A DNA stretch of 64,000 nucleotides, from assembly GCF_958979055.1 (NCBI RefSeq), contig NC_084887.1:30047544-30111543 (forward strand), written 5' to 3'. Origin of the DNA: Alnus glutinosa. Its lineage: Eukaryota > Streptophyta > Magnoliopsida > Fagales > Betulaceae. The position numbers and the translations under genes are program-made. Of the stretch, positions 11,293-23,372 are shown piece after piece. Under the pieces are notes generated by a model. That model was not told where the DNA came from and ran no database searches. It saw only the letters and a list, made by a program, of their open reading frames with translations. Position 1 is the stretch's first letter. Every line of letters starts with the position of its first letter.

Positions 11293-11511
11293 TGTTAAAA
11301 AAATTGGAGAAATGTATGAAAGAGAGCGAAAAAGAGAGCAGAAATATATAATGGACTACATTGTATTAAAGTAGCGTATTTAACACTATTTCATAAGTCT
11401 CTGTTTATAGAGAGACAATAAGTAGTGAGCAAGAAACTCTAAACTACATAATGTAGGAAATAAATTCTAATAGGAAAGACAATAACACGGTAAATATAAA
11501 ATATTATAACA
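11293..11511 (-). repeat. LTR of the non-coding LTR element (3' LTR)
   Basis: A direct repeat of 12895-13117, with TGTTA and TAACA ends. Next to it, inside the element, lies a polypurine-type tract (the complement of 'tctcccctcaaactc'). Confidence 0.8.
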
Positions 11512-12894
11512 TCTCCCCTCAAACTCAAGGTGTGAGCTTGTGTTTGGGAAAAGGAAGGGGAAAAGAATTTGGGCTGGAGACTGGTTAAACAAGGCTTGGA
11601 CCGGGATGGAGCCAAACTAAAAAGGGAGCTAAACCGGGTAGAACCGGCCTTGAAACCATTGAATCAGTGGTGAACCGGGTTGAAAAGGGACTGGATTGTG
11701 AAGAAAGAGACAGAACCAATGCTGAACCACATTGAGGAAGCCTACATCGAATGGAATCAGACTGAAAAAAGGCTTGAACCGGCTGATAAGAGCACAAACC
11801 GATCTGAACTGGCCTTGAAATCAACTGAACATGCTGATAGAGCACATAACCAGTCTAAAAGGAGCTGAATCGATGGAGAAGCTTTTGGAAACGGACATAA
11901 CCAGTTGAAGAGACATAGGAATCGGACTGAACAGGCCATGAACTTGATTTAACAGGATTGAACCAGGCAAAAAAGACCGAAAATCTGATTAATTCGTACT
12001 AAACCGGTGGAGCAGTTCTGAAACCTAGACTGAAATCGACATGTAATTTGGTTGGTTCGGGTTTGGATCGGATCCTAGAACTGGATCCGGGAAGCGTGCG
12101 TGAAGCACGTGTGGCGCGTTGTTGCTTCGACTTCTGGGTCGGGGGAGGATTGGGCCGTTTGGGGTCTTCAAACCCAGCGGACCGAACCAGTTTGAAACCC
12201 GCTGGTTCGGGTTGAATCCTCAAACCTCGATGACCCGGTTAGAAACTGGAATGGAATTTAGCCCGGTTGGCTGAACCGGGTCTGATCCGCTGGTTCGGGT
12301 TGACATTGATGGGCTGGTTTCTGTGGCGATCCGGGTTGATCCAGATGGATAATGGGTTGAACTAGTAGCGCGTGGAGCCTCGGATGGGGGAGATCGAGAC
12401 TAATATAGAACCACCGGCGCTGGATCTGTCGATTGGCCCAGTCACGTAGACGATCAGCTGAACGTGGAGGCGCGTGGATGACTGGGCAGAAGGAGTGGGC
12501 GGCGCGTGGATACTCTAAGTAGTTTGGGCTAGGCAGTTCTGGATTGTGCGGCTCCTGATCTGTCGATTGGTACTGTCACGAAAGCAATTGGCCAAGTCTG
12601 GAGGCGCATGGCGACATGGGCATACAGTTTTGTACGACAATTGGAGGCACGTGCAGCTGTTGTCGGTGACAGATCTTCCCTAGATCATAAGATCTATACC
12701 TTTTAGACCTGACTCCGGGATTATTTTTCTTGATGGTATTGCGATGAAGGCGTTGAAGTGACTGACAACAATTTTAAAGGCATAAGACGACGTGTGGACG
12801 ATTGGAATTATGAGACAGTCGTAGAGCACGTGAAGGACGTCTAAAAACGTCAAATACGTTTATTGAAGGCCTTAAGAAAGTGACTCTGATACAA

Positions 12895-13117
12895 TGTTAA
12901 ATATATTGGAGAAATATATGAAAGAGAGAGAGCGGAAGAGAGAGCGAAAATATATAATGGACTACATTGTATTAAAGTAGCGTTTCTAACACTATTACAT
13001 AAGTTTTTATTTGTAGAGAGACAATGAATAGTGAGTAAGAAACCCTAAACTACATAAAGTAGGAAATAAATCCTAATAGGAAAGACAATAATACGGTAAA
13101 TATAAAATATTCTAACA
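12895..13117 (-). repeat. LTR of the non-coding LTR element (5' LTR)
   Basis: A direct repeat of 11293-11511. The adjoining internal sequence at 12880-12894, read on the minus strand, resembles the initiator-methionine tRNA primer site used by many plant LTR elements. Confidence 0.8.
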
Positions 13118-13189
13118 AATATTAAGTTTGGATGGTTTAAAGAATCTGAAACAAAATTTGAAAAAAAAAATATTTGTGAGTGTGAATTG

Positions 13190-13400
13190 AGTTGAATTTA
13201 ATTGGAAAATATATATATATATATTTGGAGGTGGCTCGGCCACCTCCGAAACCGCTTGGGGGTGGCCGAGCCACCTCCAGACACCTGAGGGTGTTCTGGC
13301 CACCACCCTTAGACTCCTAGGGTGGCTCGGCCACCCCTAAGTTTTTAATTTTTATTAGTTTTTGATTTTTTATTATTTTTAAGTTGTATTAAAAACGGGT
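13190..13400. mobile_element. Fragment of MITE with GC-rich hairpin core
   Basis: Between AT-rich flanks lies a core of repeated complementary blocks (GGAGGTGGCTCGGCCACCTCC and GGGTGGCTCGGCCACCC types) from about 13226 to 13340. It has the same design as the cores at 3.0, 15.6 and 31.0 kb. No coding sequence. Confidence 0.6.
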
Positions 13401-13584
13401 AAAAAAACAGATCGGATAAAATTTGAGTGCTTGAGACCATAAACTTGAGACTTGCGGCTCTTTCTCTTCTTTGTATATATATATATATATTTCAACACAA
13501 AAAGTAAAGCCCTTTAATTAGGCAGAAGGTCTCGGGAGGCAAGAAGTCTCCTACTTGAAGAAGACAATGCCATGGGGCCGGGGG

Positions 13585-13948
13585 TGACGCAGCAGAGGGC
13601 TATAAAACTGGAGCTGGAGGGAAGAAAGAAAAAAAAAGAAACAAGCAACGTCTCGTTGGAAGAGGAATCTCACCTAAAAAACAAACACAGCAATTCTTAT
13701 TCATCATCTTCTGCCTCCACTCCAATACAGTAGGTTATTAAATACTGAAAACCCTACCTTATTATGCCTATAATCAAGCTACCAAATCTGCTGACTTATG
13801 GAAAAATTCCTTATTAACAGAAACTTGTTGTCCACGCCTGCTATTACGCCAGCAATTACATAGAGACTTGCTGTTTTATTGCTTAACATAAAATAAAATA
13901 TCCCAAAAAAGAAGTAATCATCAGCTCCAACGGTTGCTGACTCCGTCA
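13585..13948 (-). repeat. Chromovirus 3' LTR
   Basis: A 364-bp direct repeat of 19439-19806 with TGACG-type ends (TGAC...GTCA). Confidence 0.9.
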
Positions 13949-15359
13949 ATTTCCTCCCACCGGACAAGCATTCGACTCCGACGAATGACGAGCTTGATAA
14001 AACTCATAGAGGTCAGGGTTCAAACGTTGCACTTCTTCAGCCTGTAACCAGCAACAGTCGGATGGTGGCCGGTTCTTCCATTTGACTAAGAATTTCTGGT
14101 ACCCCCCGCGGCGAGTCTACACAATTTGGTCATCAAGTATTTCTGCAATTTCGTCCCGTGGTTTGATGGAGGGAGGAAGAGAGAAAGGTGGAGTGGGAGT
14201 AGCACCATCCACAGGCCCATGAAAAGAAGTAAGATCGGCAATATTGAAGATGGGGCTGAATGTGAGATTAGAAGGAAGATCAATAAGATAGGCATTATCT
14301 CCCAATCATTTGAGAACCTTGAAGGGGCCAGCTCGACGCGAGTGGAGCTTGTGGAGGGAGCCTTTGGAGAAGCGTTCGGGGCGAAGATTAATTAGCACCA
14401 AGTCCTCGGGCTGAAACTCAACAAATCGCCTATGAGCATCCACGCGGGCCTTGTAACTTTCATTGCTTAGTGCGATCTTCTTCCGGACTTCTTCATGTAT
14501 CTCATGTATATGGCGCAGAAAATCTGCAGCACCTTCACTGACCCGAGGGGGTAGTGGCAGAGGGACCAAGTCCACTGGTGTGCGGGGTTGAAGTCCAGTA
14601 ACTATTTCAAATGGGGAGCGTCCGGTGCTGCGGTTGACGGAATTGTTATAGGCAATTCAGCTTGAGGAAGAAGGAGGTCCCATGAGGTAGTGTGATCAAT
14701 TACTAAGCAACGAAGGAGATTGCCCAAGCTGCGATTGACGACTTCCATTTGACTGTCCGTTTGTGGATGGTAAGCACTGGAAAACTGGAGCTTTGTCCCC
14801 AACTTAGCCCATAGCGTCTTCCAAAAGTAACTGACGAACTTCACATCTCGGTCGGACACAATAGTGGTTGGTAGGCCATGTAAACGGACTACCTCAGTGA
14901 AGAAGAGTGAAGCAATACGAGATGCGTCAAAAGTGCGGGAGCAGGCTAGGAGGTGCGCCTTCTTAGAGAACCGGTCGACCACCACAAAAATGGAGTCATG
15001 TCCACGCAAGGTACGGGGGATGCCGAGTACGAAGTCCATGCTCACATCTGTCCATGACTCCTTGGGAATAGGCAGGGGTGTATACAACCCATAGTTCTGC
15101 CTTTGTCCCTTAGCCAATTGGCAAACCCGACAGCGCTGGATCACCATGGCAACGTCTCTTTTTAAACCGGGCCAAAAGAAGTGGTCTTCTACAAGGCTGA
15201 TGGTTTTGTCACGATCGAAATGGCCTGCCAGGCCACCTTCATGCAACTCCTGAATGACAAACTCACAGATAGATGTTTTGGGAAGACACAGCCTGTTCTT
15301 GAAGAAAAGGTAACCATCCTGGACAGTGTAGTGCGGGTGATTAGGAGATGGGCCATTAA

Positions 15360-15925
15360 TGGTGCGTTTGGGTATTGAATTTTGAGAATTAGAATTGAAT
15401 TCTAATTCTATTTACAAATATCGAGGTAAGAAATTGTGTTTGGGTGTTGAATTTTGAGATTGAAAAATATTATATTTTAATGGTAAGTTGTGTGAAATAA
15501 TAATTTAAATAATAATAATTTATTATATATTGATTATTTAATTAAAAATAAATAAATAATTTTTTTTAAAAAAAATAATTGAAATCAAAATTAAAAATTA
15601 AAAAAAAAAAATGAAGCAAGGGTGGCTGCCGGTTGGCAGCCACCCCTTTGGGGGTGGCCGCGCGCCACCCCCAGAGGAGGAGCCGGCAGCCACCCCTCTG
15701 TTTTTTTTTTTTTTTTTAATTTTTTTTTTTTATTATTTAAATTATTAATATTAATATTTTTTTTATTTTATATTGATTTAAATTATTAATATTAAATTTT
15801 TTTTAGTCAACTTTTTCTGCGCTGGGTCCCACCAATAATTTCAAAATTCGGGTTTTTGGGCGGGTGGGTGGGTTTTAGAAAAAACCCGGATGGAATAAAA
15901 TTTCATTTCTAATGCCAAACAGTTC
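15360..15925. mobile_element. MITE nested in the chromovirus
   Basis: An AT-rich insert separates the RNase H and integrase parts of the chromovirus. Its ends are imperfectly inverted (left GTTTGGGTATTGAATTTT, right the complement of GTTTGGCATTAGAAATG). The centre has the GC-rich hairpin core (GGGTGGCTGCC...GGCAGCCACCC, about 15619-15700) between an A-rich and a T-rich arm. It must be younger than the retrotransposon. The exact ends and target duplication are not resolved. Confidence 0.7.
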
Positions 15926-18900
15926 ATAAATATGGCTGCTTGGATAAGCCCAAAGTCATGATCATTTGGGTAACAGTGCTTAAGCTCTTCAAATCTAGTG
16001 ACGTTCACAGTGAGTGAGGTCAACACGTGGGCTCGGCGACTGAGTGCATCTGCTACCCGATTCTCACTACCCACCTTGTGTTTTAGCACAAATGTAAATT
16101 GTTGTAAGTAGTCCACCCACCGAGCATGCCGGGCGTTCAACTTCTTTTGGGACTGGATGTGCCGTAAGGAATCATGGTCGGTGTATAACACGAACTCCCG
16201 GTGTATGAGATAGTGCCGCCAGTATTTGAGAGATTGTATAATGGCATACAACTCTAAATCATAGGCGGGGTAACGTCGCCGGGTCTCATTAAGCTTCTCA
16301 CTGAAATAAGCAATAGGGTGGCGTTGTTGGCTGAGGACACCCCCAATGCCCACGTGTGATGCATCACAGGCCACCTCAAACGGTTGTGCAAAGTCTGGGA
16401 GCTTGAGGACTGGAGTCTCTGTTAGCTTGCTCTTGATCACCTCAAATGCTTGCTGGGCGGCAGGGGACCAAGAAAAAGGCCCAACTTTGGTGCATTCAGT
16501 TATGGGAGCCATGATTGCACTGAAATCTCTTATAAATCTGCGGTAGAAGGAGGCTAGTCCATGGAAGCTACGAACATCATGCACATTAGTTGGAATGGGC
16601 CAATCTGTGATGGCTTGGATCTTGGATGAGTCCACTGAAATCCCCTGCGCAGAAATGATAAAGCCCAAAAACAAAACAGATTCTTGTGCAAACGTGCACT
16701 TTTTAAGGTTGATGAAGAGGCTCTCAAACCTTAAAACCTCCATCACTTGTCGAATATGTTGTAGGTGCTCTGAAAAATCACGGCTGAATATGAGAATGTC
16801 GTCGAAGTAGACGACTACGAATTTGTCAATTAAGGGTTGTAAGATTTGGGTCATGACTCGCATGAATGTAGTTGGGGCATTGGTGAGGCCGAAGGGCATG
16901 ACAAGCCATTCGAATAGCCCTGCCCGGGTTTTGAACGCCGTCTTCCACTCGTCATCGGGCCGAATGCGAATTTGATGATATCCACTCCGGATGTCAATTT
17001 TTGAAAAAACCTGTGAACCATACAAGACATCCAACATGTCATCTAAACGGGGAATAGGGAAACGATATTTTACCGTGATCTTGTTGATAGCTTGGTTATA
17101 AACACACATTCGCCAACTACCATCTTTTTTTGGTGTAAGCAATGCTAGGACAGCGCACGGGCTTAGGCTTTCACGGATGAAGCCTTTGTCTAACAGCTCC
17201 TAAATTTGGCGTTGCATTTCACGGTGCTCTTCGAGACTCATTCTGTAGGCCGACAGATTAGGCAATGATGCTCCAGGGATCAAGTCAATGGCATGCTGTA
17301 TATCTCTCATGGGAGGGAGGTATTGAGGAAGCTCTTTAGGAACTAGGTCTGCAAATTCACTCAGGATGGTCTGAATTTCTGTCGGCCAGGACTTTGATGG
17401 TACCTCGGTAACTGGTTTTTCAACTAAGGCAAACACCATTCTTCGTTCTTGACAGGCCAAAGAGAACTGCCGCATAGACAATACTCGGCTCTCTTCTGCT
17501 GGTGTTTGGAAGTCTTGGAGCTTCATGGGTTTTAAGGTTATCTTCCGACCTTTACAAAAGAATGTGTAAGTGTTGGCAAACCCATCATACATCACTCGCC
17601 GATCATACAGCCAGGGCCGGCCCAATAACACGTGACAAGCGTGCATTGGGATTACATCATACCATAATGTATCCTCATACATCCTACCCAATGAAAATAA
17701 AAGAGAACAGCGATGTTTTACCGATATGGAAGTGTTGTCCACCCAATTGAGTTTGTATGGCTGTGGGTGCTTTTCCACTGGCAGTTGCAACTTGTGTACG
17801 GCCTCTTTGGAGATGATATTCATACCACTCCCATTATCAATGATGAGGTTCAACGCCCGTCCTTTGTGTTCCACTTGGGTGTGGAAAATATTATTTCGGA
17901 GCCAATCTTCACCCTCCGGCTCTTGGTTCTTTTGTCCAGCCAAAACTCGTCGTATAACACACAATGGTAAATTGGAACATTCCAATACTTCCTCAGTTGC
18001 CTCAGTATTATGATCTTCTTGCATGACTGCGGTTGAGGGAAGTGCTTCGGGTTCAGTCTGCGGCTCCATTTCTTCACAAATCATGGTAAATTTCTGATCC
18101 CTTGTGGGGCAAACCACTGCGTAGTGGCCCTTGCCTCCGCACCTGTAGCATTCTTCCTTTCCCCTTTCTGGTCGATTGTTCACCACTGCCTTCCCCTTCC
18201 TATCATCGCGCTCCACAACGTTACGATCGGCCTGGGTGCCCACCTTGCTGGGGAAATGATCCTGTCCCCCCGAATTTGCCCGTGTGATTGTTGATCCACG
18301 GGGAAGGAGATTTCCCCAACCTTGGAACGTACGGCGTGTGGGGATGTTACGTTGCTGCTCTACCCGTAACGCCAATTGATAAGCTTCTTCCACACTGACA
18401 AGTCGAACAGTGAGGAGCTCTCTCCTAATTTCTTCACGTAAACCCGCCTAGTATCGAGCAATAGTTTGGCGGTCCGTTTCGGACACACGGCTGCGAATTG
18501 ATAATTCATGAAACTTGTTGGTGAACTCATCCACAGATAAGTTCCCTTGCCTCAGTAACAACAACTCTTCGAACAGGGCCTCTTCATAGTCAATTGGCAA
18601 GTACTTCTCTTGAAGTTTCAGCTTCATCTCCTCCCAATCAGTGATGGGTGGTTGTCGAAGCCGGTGGAGGTGTTCTTCCACACTCTGCCACCAGACTCGG
18701 GCTTGCCCCTTCAACTTCATCTTCACGAACCGAACTTGCCTCGTCGGAGCTAATCTGAACCATTCGAAATAATCATCTAATGAAGTTAACCAATCTTGGA
18801 AAGCATAAGGATCTAGCTTCCCATGGAAATCGGGTACCTCAATGCGAACTCGTTTTGTCGCCTCGTCCACTCGGTTAGTATAATTCTCAACGTAGGGGTT

Positions 18901-19438
18901 TTCCTCCTCTCGGTGGTACTATGGCCTCATGTTGGTGTGATAGCGTGGGGCATACTCAGATTCGTGGAACGCTGTGGTAAAAGCCTGCCGGGCGTTGACT
19001 TCTCCATTCTGATCTTCCCCCTCCACGTGGTTCTTATTCAACTTGACTTCTTCGCATCTTTCTTCTCGCCCGAACCTCCTGGTTTCTCCATTTGATGACT
19101 CCACATAGTGTCCACCTTTTTGTTCAGATCGCCCATTTGGTTGACCAGGCTCAACAGCAACTCATCCCGTTGTTGCTGGGTGAGTTGGGTAGTATTATAT
19201 GGTCTGCCACTACGAGTGCTCATCTGGAAGGTAAAGGATTTGGCTGTTATGGATGATGGGTAAGTGGGGTGTAGGTTGAAGGGTATGAGCGGTTATGGGG
19301 ATTGTGAGAATGGGGTTTGGGGGATGATCTGTATCTCCTTTTTCGGGAGTTGGTGATGGTAGGGTGTAACAGGGGTGTATGATGGTTGGATCCGTGACTA
19401 TCTTAAGAAAGATAATTGACGGGCTCTGATACCACAAT

Positions 19439-19806
19439 TGACGCAGCAGAGGGCTATAAAACTGGAGCTGGAGGGAAGAAAGAAAAAAAAGAAACAACCA
19501 ACGTCTCGTTGGAAGAGGAATCCCACCTAAAAAACAAACACAGCAATTCTTATTCATCATCTTCTGCCTCCACTCCAATACAGTAGGTTATTAAATACTG
19601 AAAACCCTACCTTATTACGCCTATAATCAAGCTACCAAATCTGCTGACTTATGGAAAAATTTCTTATTAACAGAAACTTGCTGTCCACGCCTGCTATCAC
19701 GCCAGCAATTACATAGAGACTTGCTGTTTTATTGCTTAACATAAAATAAAATAAAATATCCCAAAAAAGAAGTAATCATCAACTCCAACGATTGCTGACG
19801 CTGTCA
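19439..19806 (-). repeat. Chromovirus 5' LTR
   Basis: A 368-bp direct repeat of 13585-13948. The adjoining internal sequence, read on the minus strand, contains TGGTATCAGAGCCC, the standard plant initiator-tRNA primer-binding site. Confidence 0.9.
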
Positions 19807-19924
19807 AGGGGCCATGAGTGGCTTGGCGAGCCTAAAAAGATGTAAGAAGATATTTTTACTAAATTTGAAAAATAAATTTATTTTTGATTAAAAAATAAAT
19901 AAATAACTATATACATTAATTAAT

Positions 19925-20235
19925 TAGTTTCGTTTCACCTGAGTCTTCGACAAAAAATTTTCCTAACTTTATAGGCGTGCATAGAATAATTGTGATCTTT
20001 TTTTCTTTTTCTTTTAAAGTATATATCTGCCAACCAATATCAGCTCATAACTTGCGGCGGCTTTGGCGCTTGACACATTAGCCAAAGCTATAGCGTGCGA
20101 ATGGACGCGTGGACATGAAATTTAGTGTATACCTCGTACACATTTTTGTCTTATTCTTTTCTCACTGCTGAAAATTAATCTCAGTGCCATCAAATCAAAG
20201 CAAATTCTTTTCTAAAGATGATTGGACCCTTAAGC
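19925..20235. repeat. Segmental duplication block (partner within 6040-7000)
   Basis: Shares ordered blocks with 6040-7000 (see that entry), including 'gccatcaaatcaaagcaaat', and lies on the same side of paralogue 3 as those do of paralogue 2. Confidence 0.7.
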
Positions 20236-20489
20236 CTGCCGGCGGGGATCGGAGAATGCATTTTGAAGAGTAGTTTTTGTTTGAAAATAGCTTTCTAAAG
20301 ATTAATCATGTGTACGTTCTGGATAACTCTATTCCTTTAGTTTGGTTAATTAATTAGTTTATAATTTTTGAAAATAGCTATTCAATTAATTAATTGAAGA
20401 ATATATATATAATTAAGTATTTTTGAAGAGTTGTACTTAATCGGCCATCATAGGATAGCTTGCTTATATCATTAAATGTAACTGACAAA

Positions 20490-21440
20490 ATTTTATGAAA
20501 AAACACGTACAATAACATGATGAACCTAGCTAATTATATATATAATTAAGCTATAAGATTGCCTTAGCCATGTCTATAGCATGAAACAAGACCACCCCAG
20601 CAGAAATAGGCACGCTCAACATAACAAGTGCGGCCATCCCAAAAGCCAAACTTGGCCTAACACTCATCAAATAAGATTGCAAAAGCCCTACCGCCTCACA
20701 AACATCCTCGTCGTACTGTGTATAGTATTTCTTCTCCCACTCCATCCAGCTCGCAGGTGGTTCCTGGCTCGTCTCTAGCATCTTCAACTCCCTAAGGCGC
20801 ATTCGTAGAGTGATCATGTTCTCGTCCACAAGCCTTCCCCCATAATCTCGGCGTCCATGTTGATGTCTTCCTCCGCTTGCATTGATCACAGCAGGTTTTC
20901 TCCTGGAAGCTGATGATGATGATGATGATGATGATAACCAAAGTACTGGTCCAAGTGGAAGCGTGGCGGATGAAAAGCAGCTGGTTGCTTGCATTGATGG
21001 AGATCCTTTTTGATATATAGGTTAATATATGGGTTCTTGTTTTGTTTTTTGTTTCGATCGCCAAGCAAATACTTGCTGTGAACGATATATACTAATCATG
21101 AAGATTATGGCCGGCCGGATATATATATAGAAGTAGCTAGAAAGAGGTTAGTTACGTAATAAAGCATAAAATCTTATGAAACAAGTTAAGGTTGTGTGTC
21201 AAAAGCGTGTTGAGTGCCAAGCGGCCGGCATCTATAACGACGCGTATTTGGCAAAACGTGTACGGACGACGATATCTTATTGTAAAGATCAAAACGAGTA
21301 TGAAAAAAAGGGTTAACATTAATTAATCGACGATTATGATATACATCTCTGACAACTTTTGAAGTTGCGTTGAAGACAGTACTTACTTAGGAAGTTCAAA
21401 CAAATTAAGCTAGAGCCTAGAGGGGTACGTACGTCTGGAT
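20490..21440. repeat. Segmental duplication unit (partner 9900-10960)
   Basis: Coding, promoter and distal upstream blocks match the paralogue 2 unit, including 'tttgaagttgcgttgaag' near 21357. Confidence 0.8.
20551..20994 (-). CDS. Small plant protein with one membrane segment, paralogue 3
   Basis: A single-exon 147-residue frame, almost identical to the gene at 9961-10389. The serine run near residue 20 is longer here because the GAT/TCA triplet repeat in the gene has expanded. It has the same parts: a transit-peptide-like N-terminus, the GRLVDENMI block, WMEWEKKYY, DEDVCEAVGLLQSYLMS and a C-terminal hydrophobic segment. The promoter keeps GGCCGGCC (21111-21118) and TTACGTAA-like sequence. 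The reading frame is intact in both copies, suggesting both are still genes. The function is unknown to me. Confidence 0.85.
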   Translation of the reverse strand: MQATSCFSSATLPLGPVLWLSSSSSSSSASRRKPAVINASGGRHQHGRRDYGGRLVDENMITLRMRLRELKMLETSQEPPASWMEWEKKYYTQYDEDVCEAVGLLQSYLMSVRPSLAFGMAALVMLSVPISAGVVLFHAIDMAKAIL

Positions 21441-22780
21441 CGATGAGGCATAGAATAATTAAATATGTTGAGATCCTAATTAAAGTAGGCAAATAATGTC
21501 GTTTTCCATCATTCTTTCTTGGACAAATGTTGAAAAAATTCTTAGGATTACAATTATTCGTTTTGGAGTGTTGGAGTACCATAATTGGCGCGCGGAAACT
21601 GAGAGGACAAAATTAACAGCTAAGAATCCACTAACATTAATATTATTAAGCCTAATTAAGTGGTATATTGTATTTTAAGGGTTTAATTAGGTTCTCTTAG
21701 GACTTAGGAGTGTTTGCCTTGGGATTCAGGCAAAATTTAATTATTAATTACGTACGTAATATCAATCAATCATCACTTTCCTGATCGAGTAGTTTCGTCA
21801 AGTAAATAAGTAAAAATGTAGGGCTCATTCATAGCCAAATATAGGAATGAGATCGAATCTAAAAAAAATTTAGAGAATCAACCTAGCCACCTTTTTGCTT
21901 TTCTATTCAAATAAACTCCACAATATTTTCCTTATCTTTTATTTATATTATTTAAATATTCCTTTAGATAAATTTTAAGGAAAAGAGAGATAAAAGATAA
22001 AGCCATTTAAATGTTCTTCCAAATAAATGCTAGGAAAAAAAGAAAAAAGAAGAAAAAGAGGAAAGATAAAGCTTTTTTCTTAATAAAATAATAGATAGGG
22101 AAGTAAAAGTGCTCCAATACTTAGTTCCCTTGGATTTTCCTAATTTTAAGGAAGAACCAGGGAATTTGTTGCAAATGTTTTTTTTAAGAGTTTTTCCTAT
22201 ATTTAGGCCGCGGGAAGAGAATAAGATTTAAAAAGTCTGTTGCTAGTACTCATATGTGGGTCGTTTAACAAAATTAGGGAGAAGATCAGAGTTGACGTTA
22301 AAAATAAGGATATGAAGAAAACACAATGCTCAGAAAAGGATTTTTTTTCAATATTTTTTTCCTTTTGCCCACTATAAATAGATGATGCCTGATAGCGGTT
22401 TTGCAATATTTTTTTTTCCTTTGCCCACTATAAGTAGATAATGTTTGAAGCTAAATAATGTATGAAATGAAAATTTCATGGCAAAATGATTAGCAAGTGT
22501 GATCTAAATAATAGTGTTCAACTATAAATAATGTTATTAGTGTTTTAAGTGTTTCTAGCACATCTACATACATGCATTCATAATCATATATATGTATGTA
22601 TATCATTTGGGTGCATGTGAAGGGTTTCAAATGTTCCATTTCTACCACATATTGTCATTCTGAATTAATATAATTATAATGAAATCATGTACGTAATTAA
22701 ATACTACTCAGTTCTCGTGATGTCATCTTAATTGATCAAATTGCGTTTATCTGTAACGTCTTACACACGAGTACTAAACA
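21441..22780. other. Intergenic sequence, no gene seen
   Basis: AT-rich sequence. A short block, 'ccttttgcccactataaatagatgatg' type, occurs twice at about 22360-22442 as a local duplication. No convincing gene was recognised. Confidence 0.5.
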
Positions 22781-22784
22781 ATTT

Positions 22785-23020
22785 TGTGATTAAATAGTGC
22801 GATTTAAAAACGCTGATAAGCGTTTGACAAAATCTCATTTTAGATTTTAAAATTCTGCGTTTTCAAAAAAGCACATTGCCTGTGCGATTTGAAAAAGCAG
22901 TTTTCTGCGTTTTCGAATCGCAATTTTTTTAAAATGCAATTTTCGAACGGTTCATTTTCTGCGATTTGGTTTAAAATCACACTTTTTGTCTACGAAATCG
23001 TAATCTCAAACACACCCTTA
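22785..23020 (-). mobile_element. hAT-like MITE, copy A
   Basis: Blocks such as 'aaatcgcagaaaa', 'gaaaacgcag' and 'aaaatctaaaatg' match, in opposite orientation, the element at 26375-26685. Its outer edge reads, on the minus strand, 'agggtgtgtttgagattacg', typical of plant hAT-type MITEs starting with a G-rich GTTTG end. No coding sequence. Confidence 0.6.
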
Positions 23021-23372
23021 TTCAAAGATAAATAATAAATATTTTTTCAGCTAATATTGGTATAGTAATGATTTTGAATTAGATAGATGGACATTGTTGC
23101 AATTGAAATTTCAAAGTTTTACTTAAAACTAACATCAAATTCTAAGGTTAATAGGTTATTATAGAATTACATTAAAAAAGGCATTGAAACATAAATTTTG
23201 AATCCAATACTCATCCATACATAGATATAAACATGTACATGCATACAGCATACATAAACATAATTCTTGTCGTTTCCCTGTTTAATTAAAAAAAAAAATA
23301 GGGAAAACGAAATATATAAAAATATATATCCATACATTTAAATTCACAGATAACTCCAAGAACGACCAGACA

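Larger units (their letters stand above)
11293..13117 (-). mobile_element. Non-coding LTR retrotransposon (LARD/TRIM-like)
   Basis: Two direct LTRs (219 and 223 bp, TGTTA...TAACA ends) enclose about 1.4 kb with no recognisable gag or pol. On the minus strand the interior starts next to the 13.1-kb LTR with a primer-binding-type TGTATCAGAGT motif and ends with a purine-rich tract before the 11.3-kb LTR. The flanks are AAAAT and AATAT, a target duplication with one mismatch. The LTRs differ at about one site in ten, so the insertion is several million years old. The interior is moderately GC-rich with many AACCGG-type motifs. It is a non-autonomous fossil. Confidence 0.8.
13585..19806 (-). mobile_element. 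Ty3/gypsy chromovirus (broken)
   Basis: A 6.2-kb minus-strand LTR retrotransposon with both LTRs. Recognisable parts in order are gag (about 18.4-19.2 kb), a CCHC zinc knuckle (about 18.1 kb), aspartic protease (about 17.8 kb), reverse transcriptase (about 16.5-17.1 kb), RNase H (about 16.0-16.5 kb), integrase (about 14.6-15.3 kb) and a chromodomain-like C-terminus (about 14.0-14.1 kb). The primer site is of the Met-tRNA type. The flanks GGGGG and AGGGG are an imperfect 5-bp duplication. The LTRs differ at about 10 of 365 sites, suggesting one to a few million years. A MITE is nested inside it. The coding region has several breaks, so it is a fossil. Confidence 0.9.

Noticed and set aside
13226-15700. 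GC-rich repeated GGTGGC/GCCACC blocks as a CRISPR-like array
   Set aside because: The blocks are imperfect palindromes without regular spacers, and the sequence is plant nuclear DNA.
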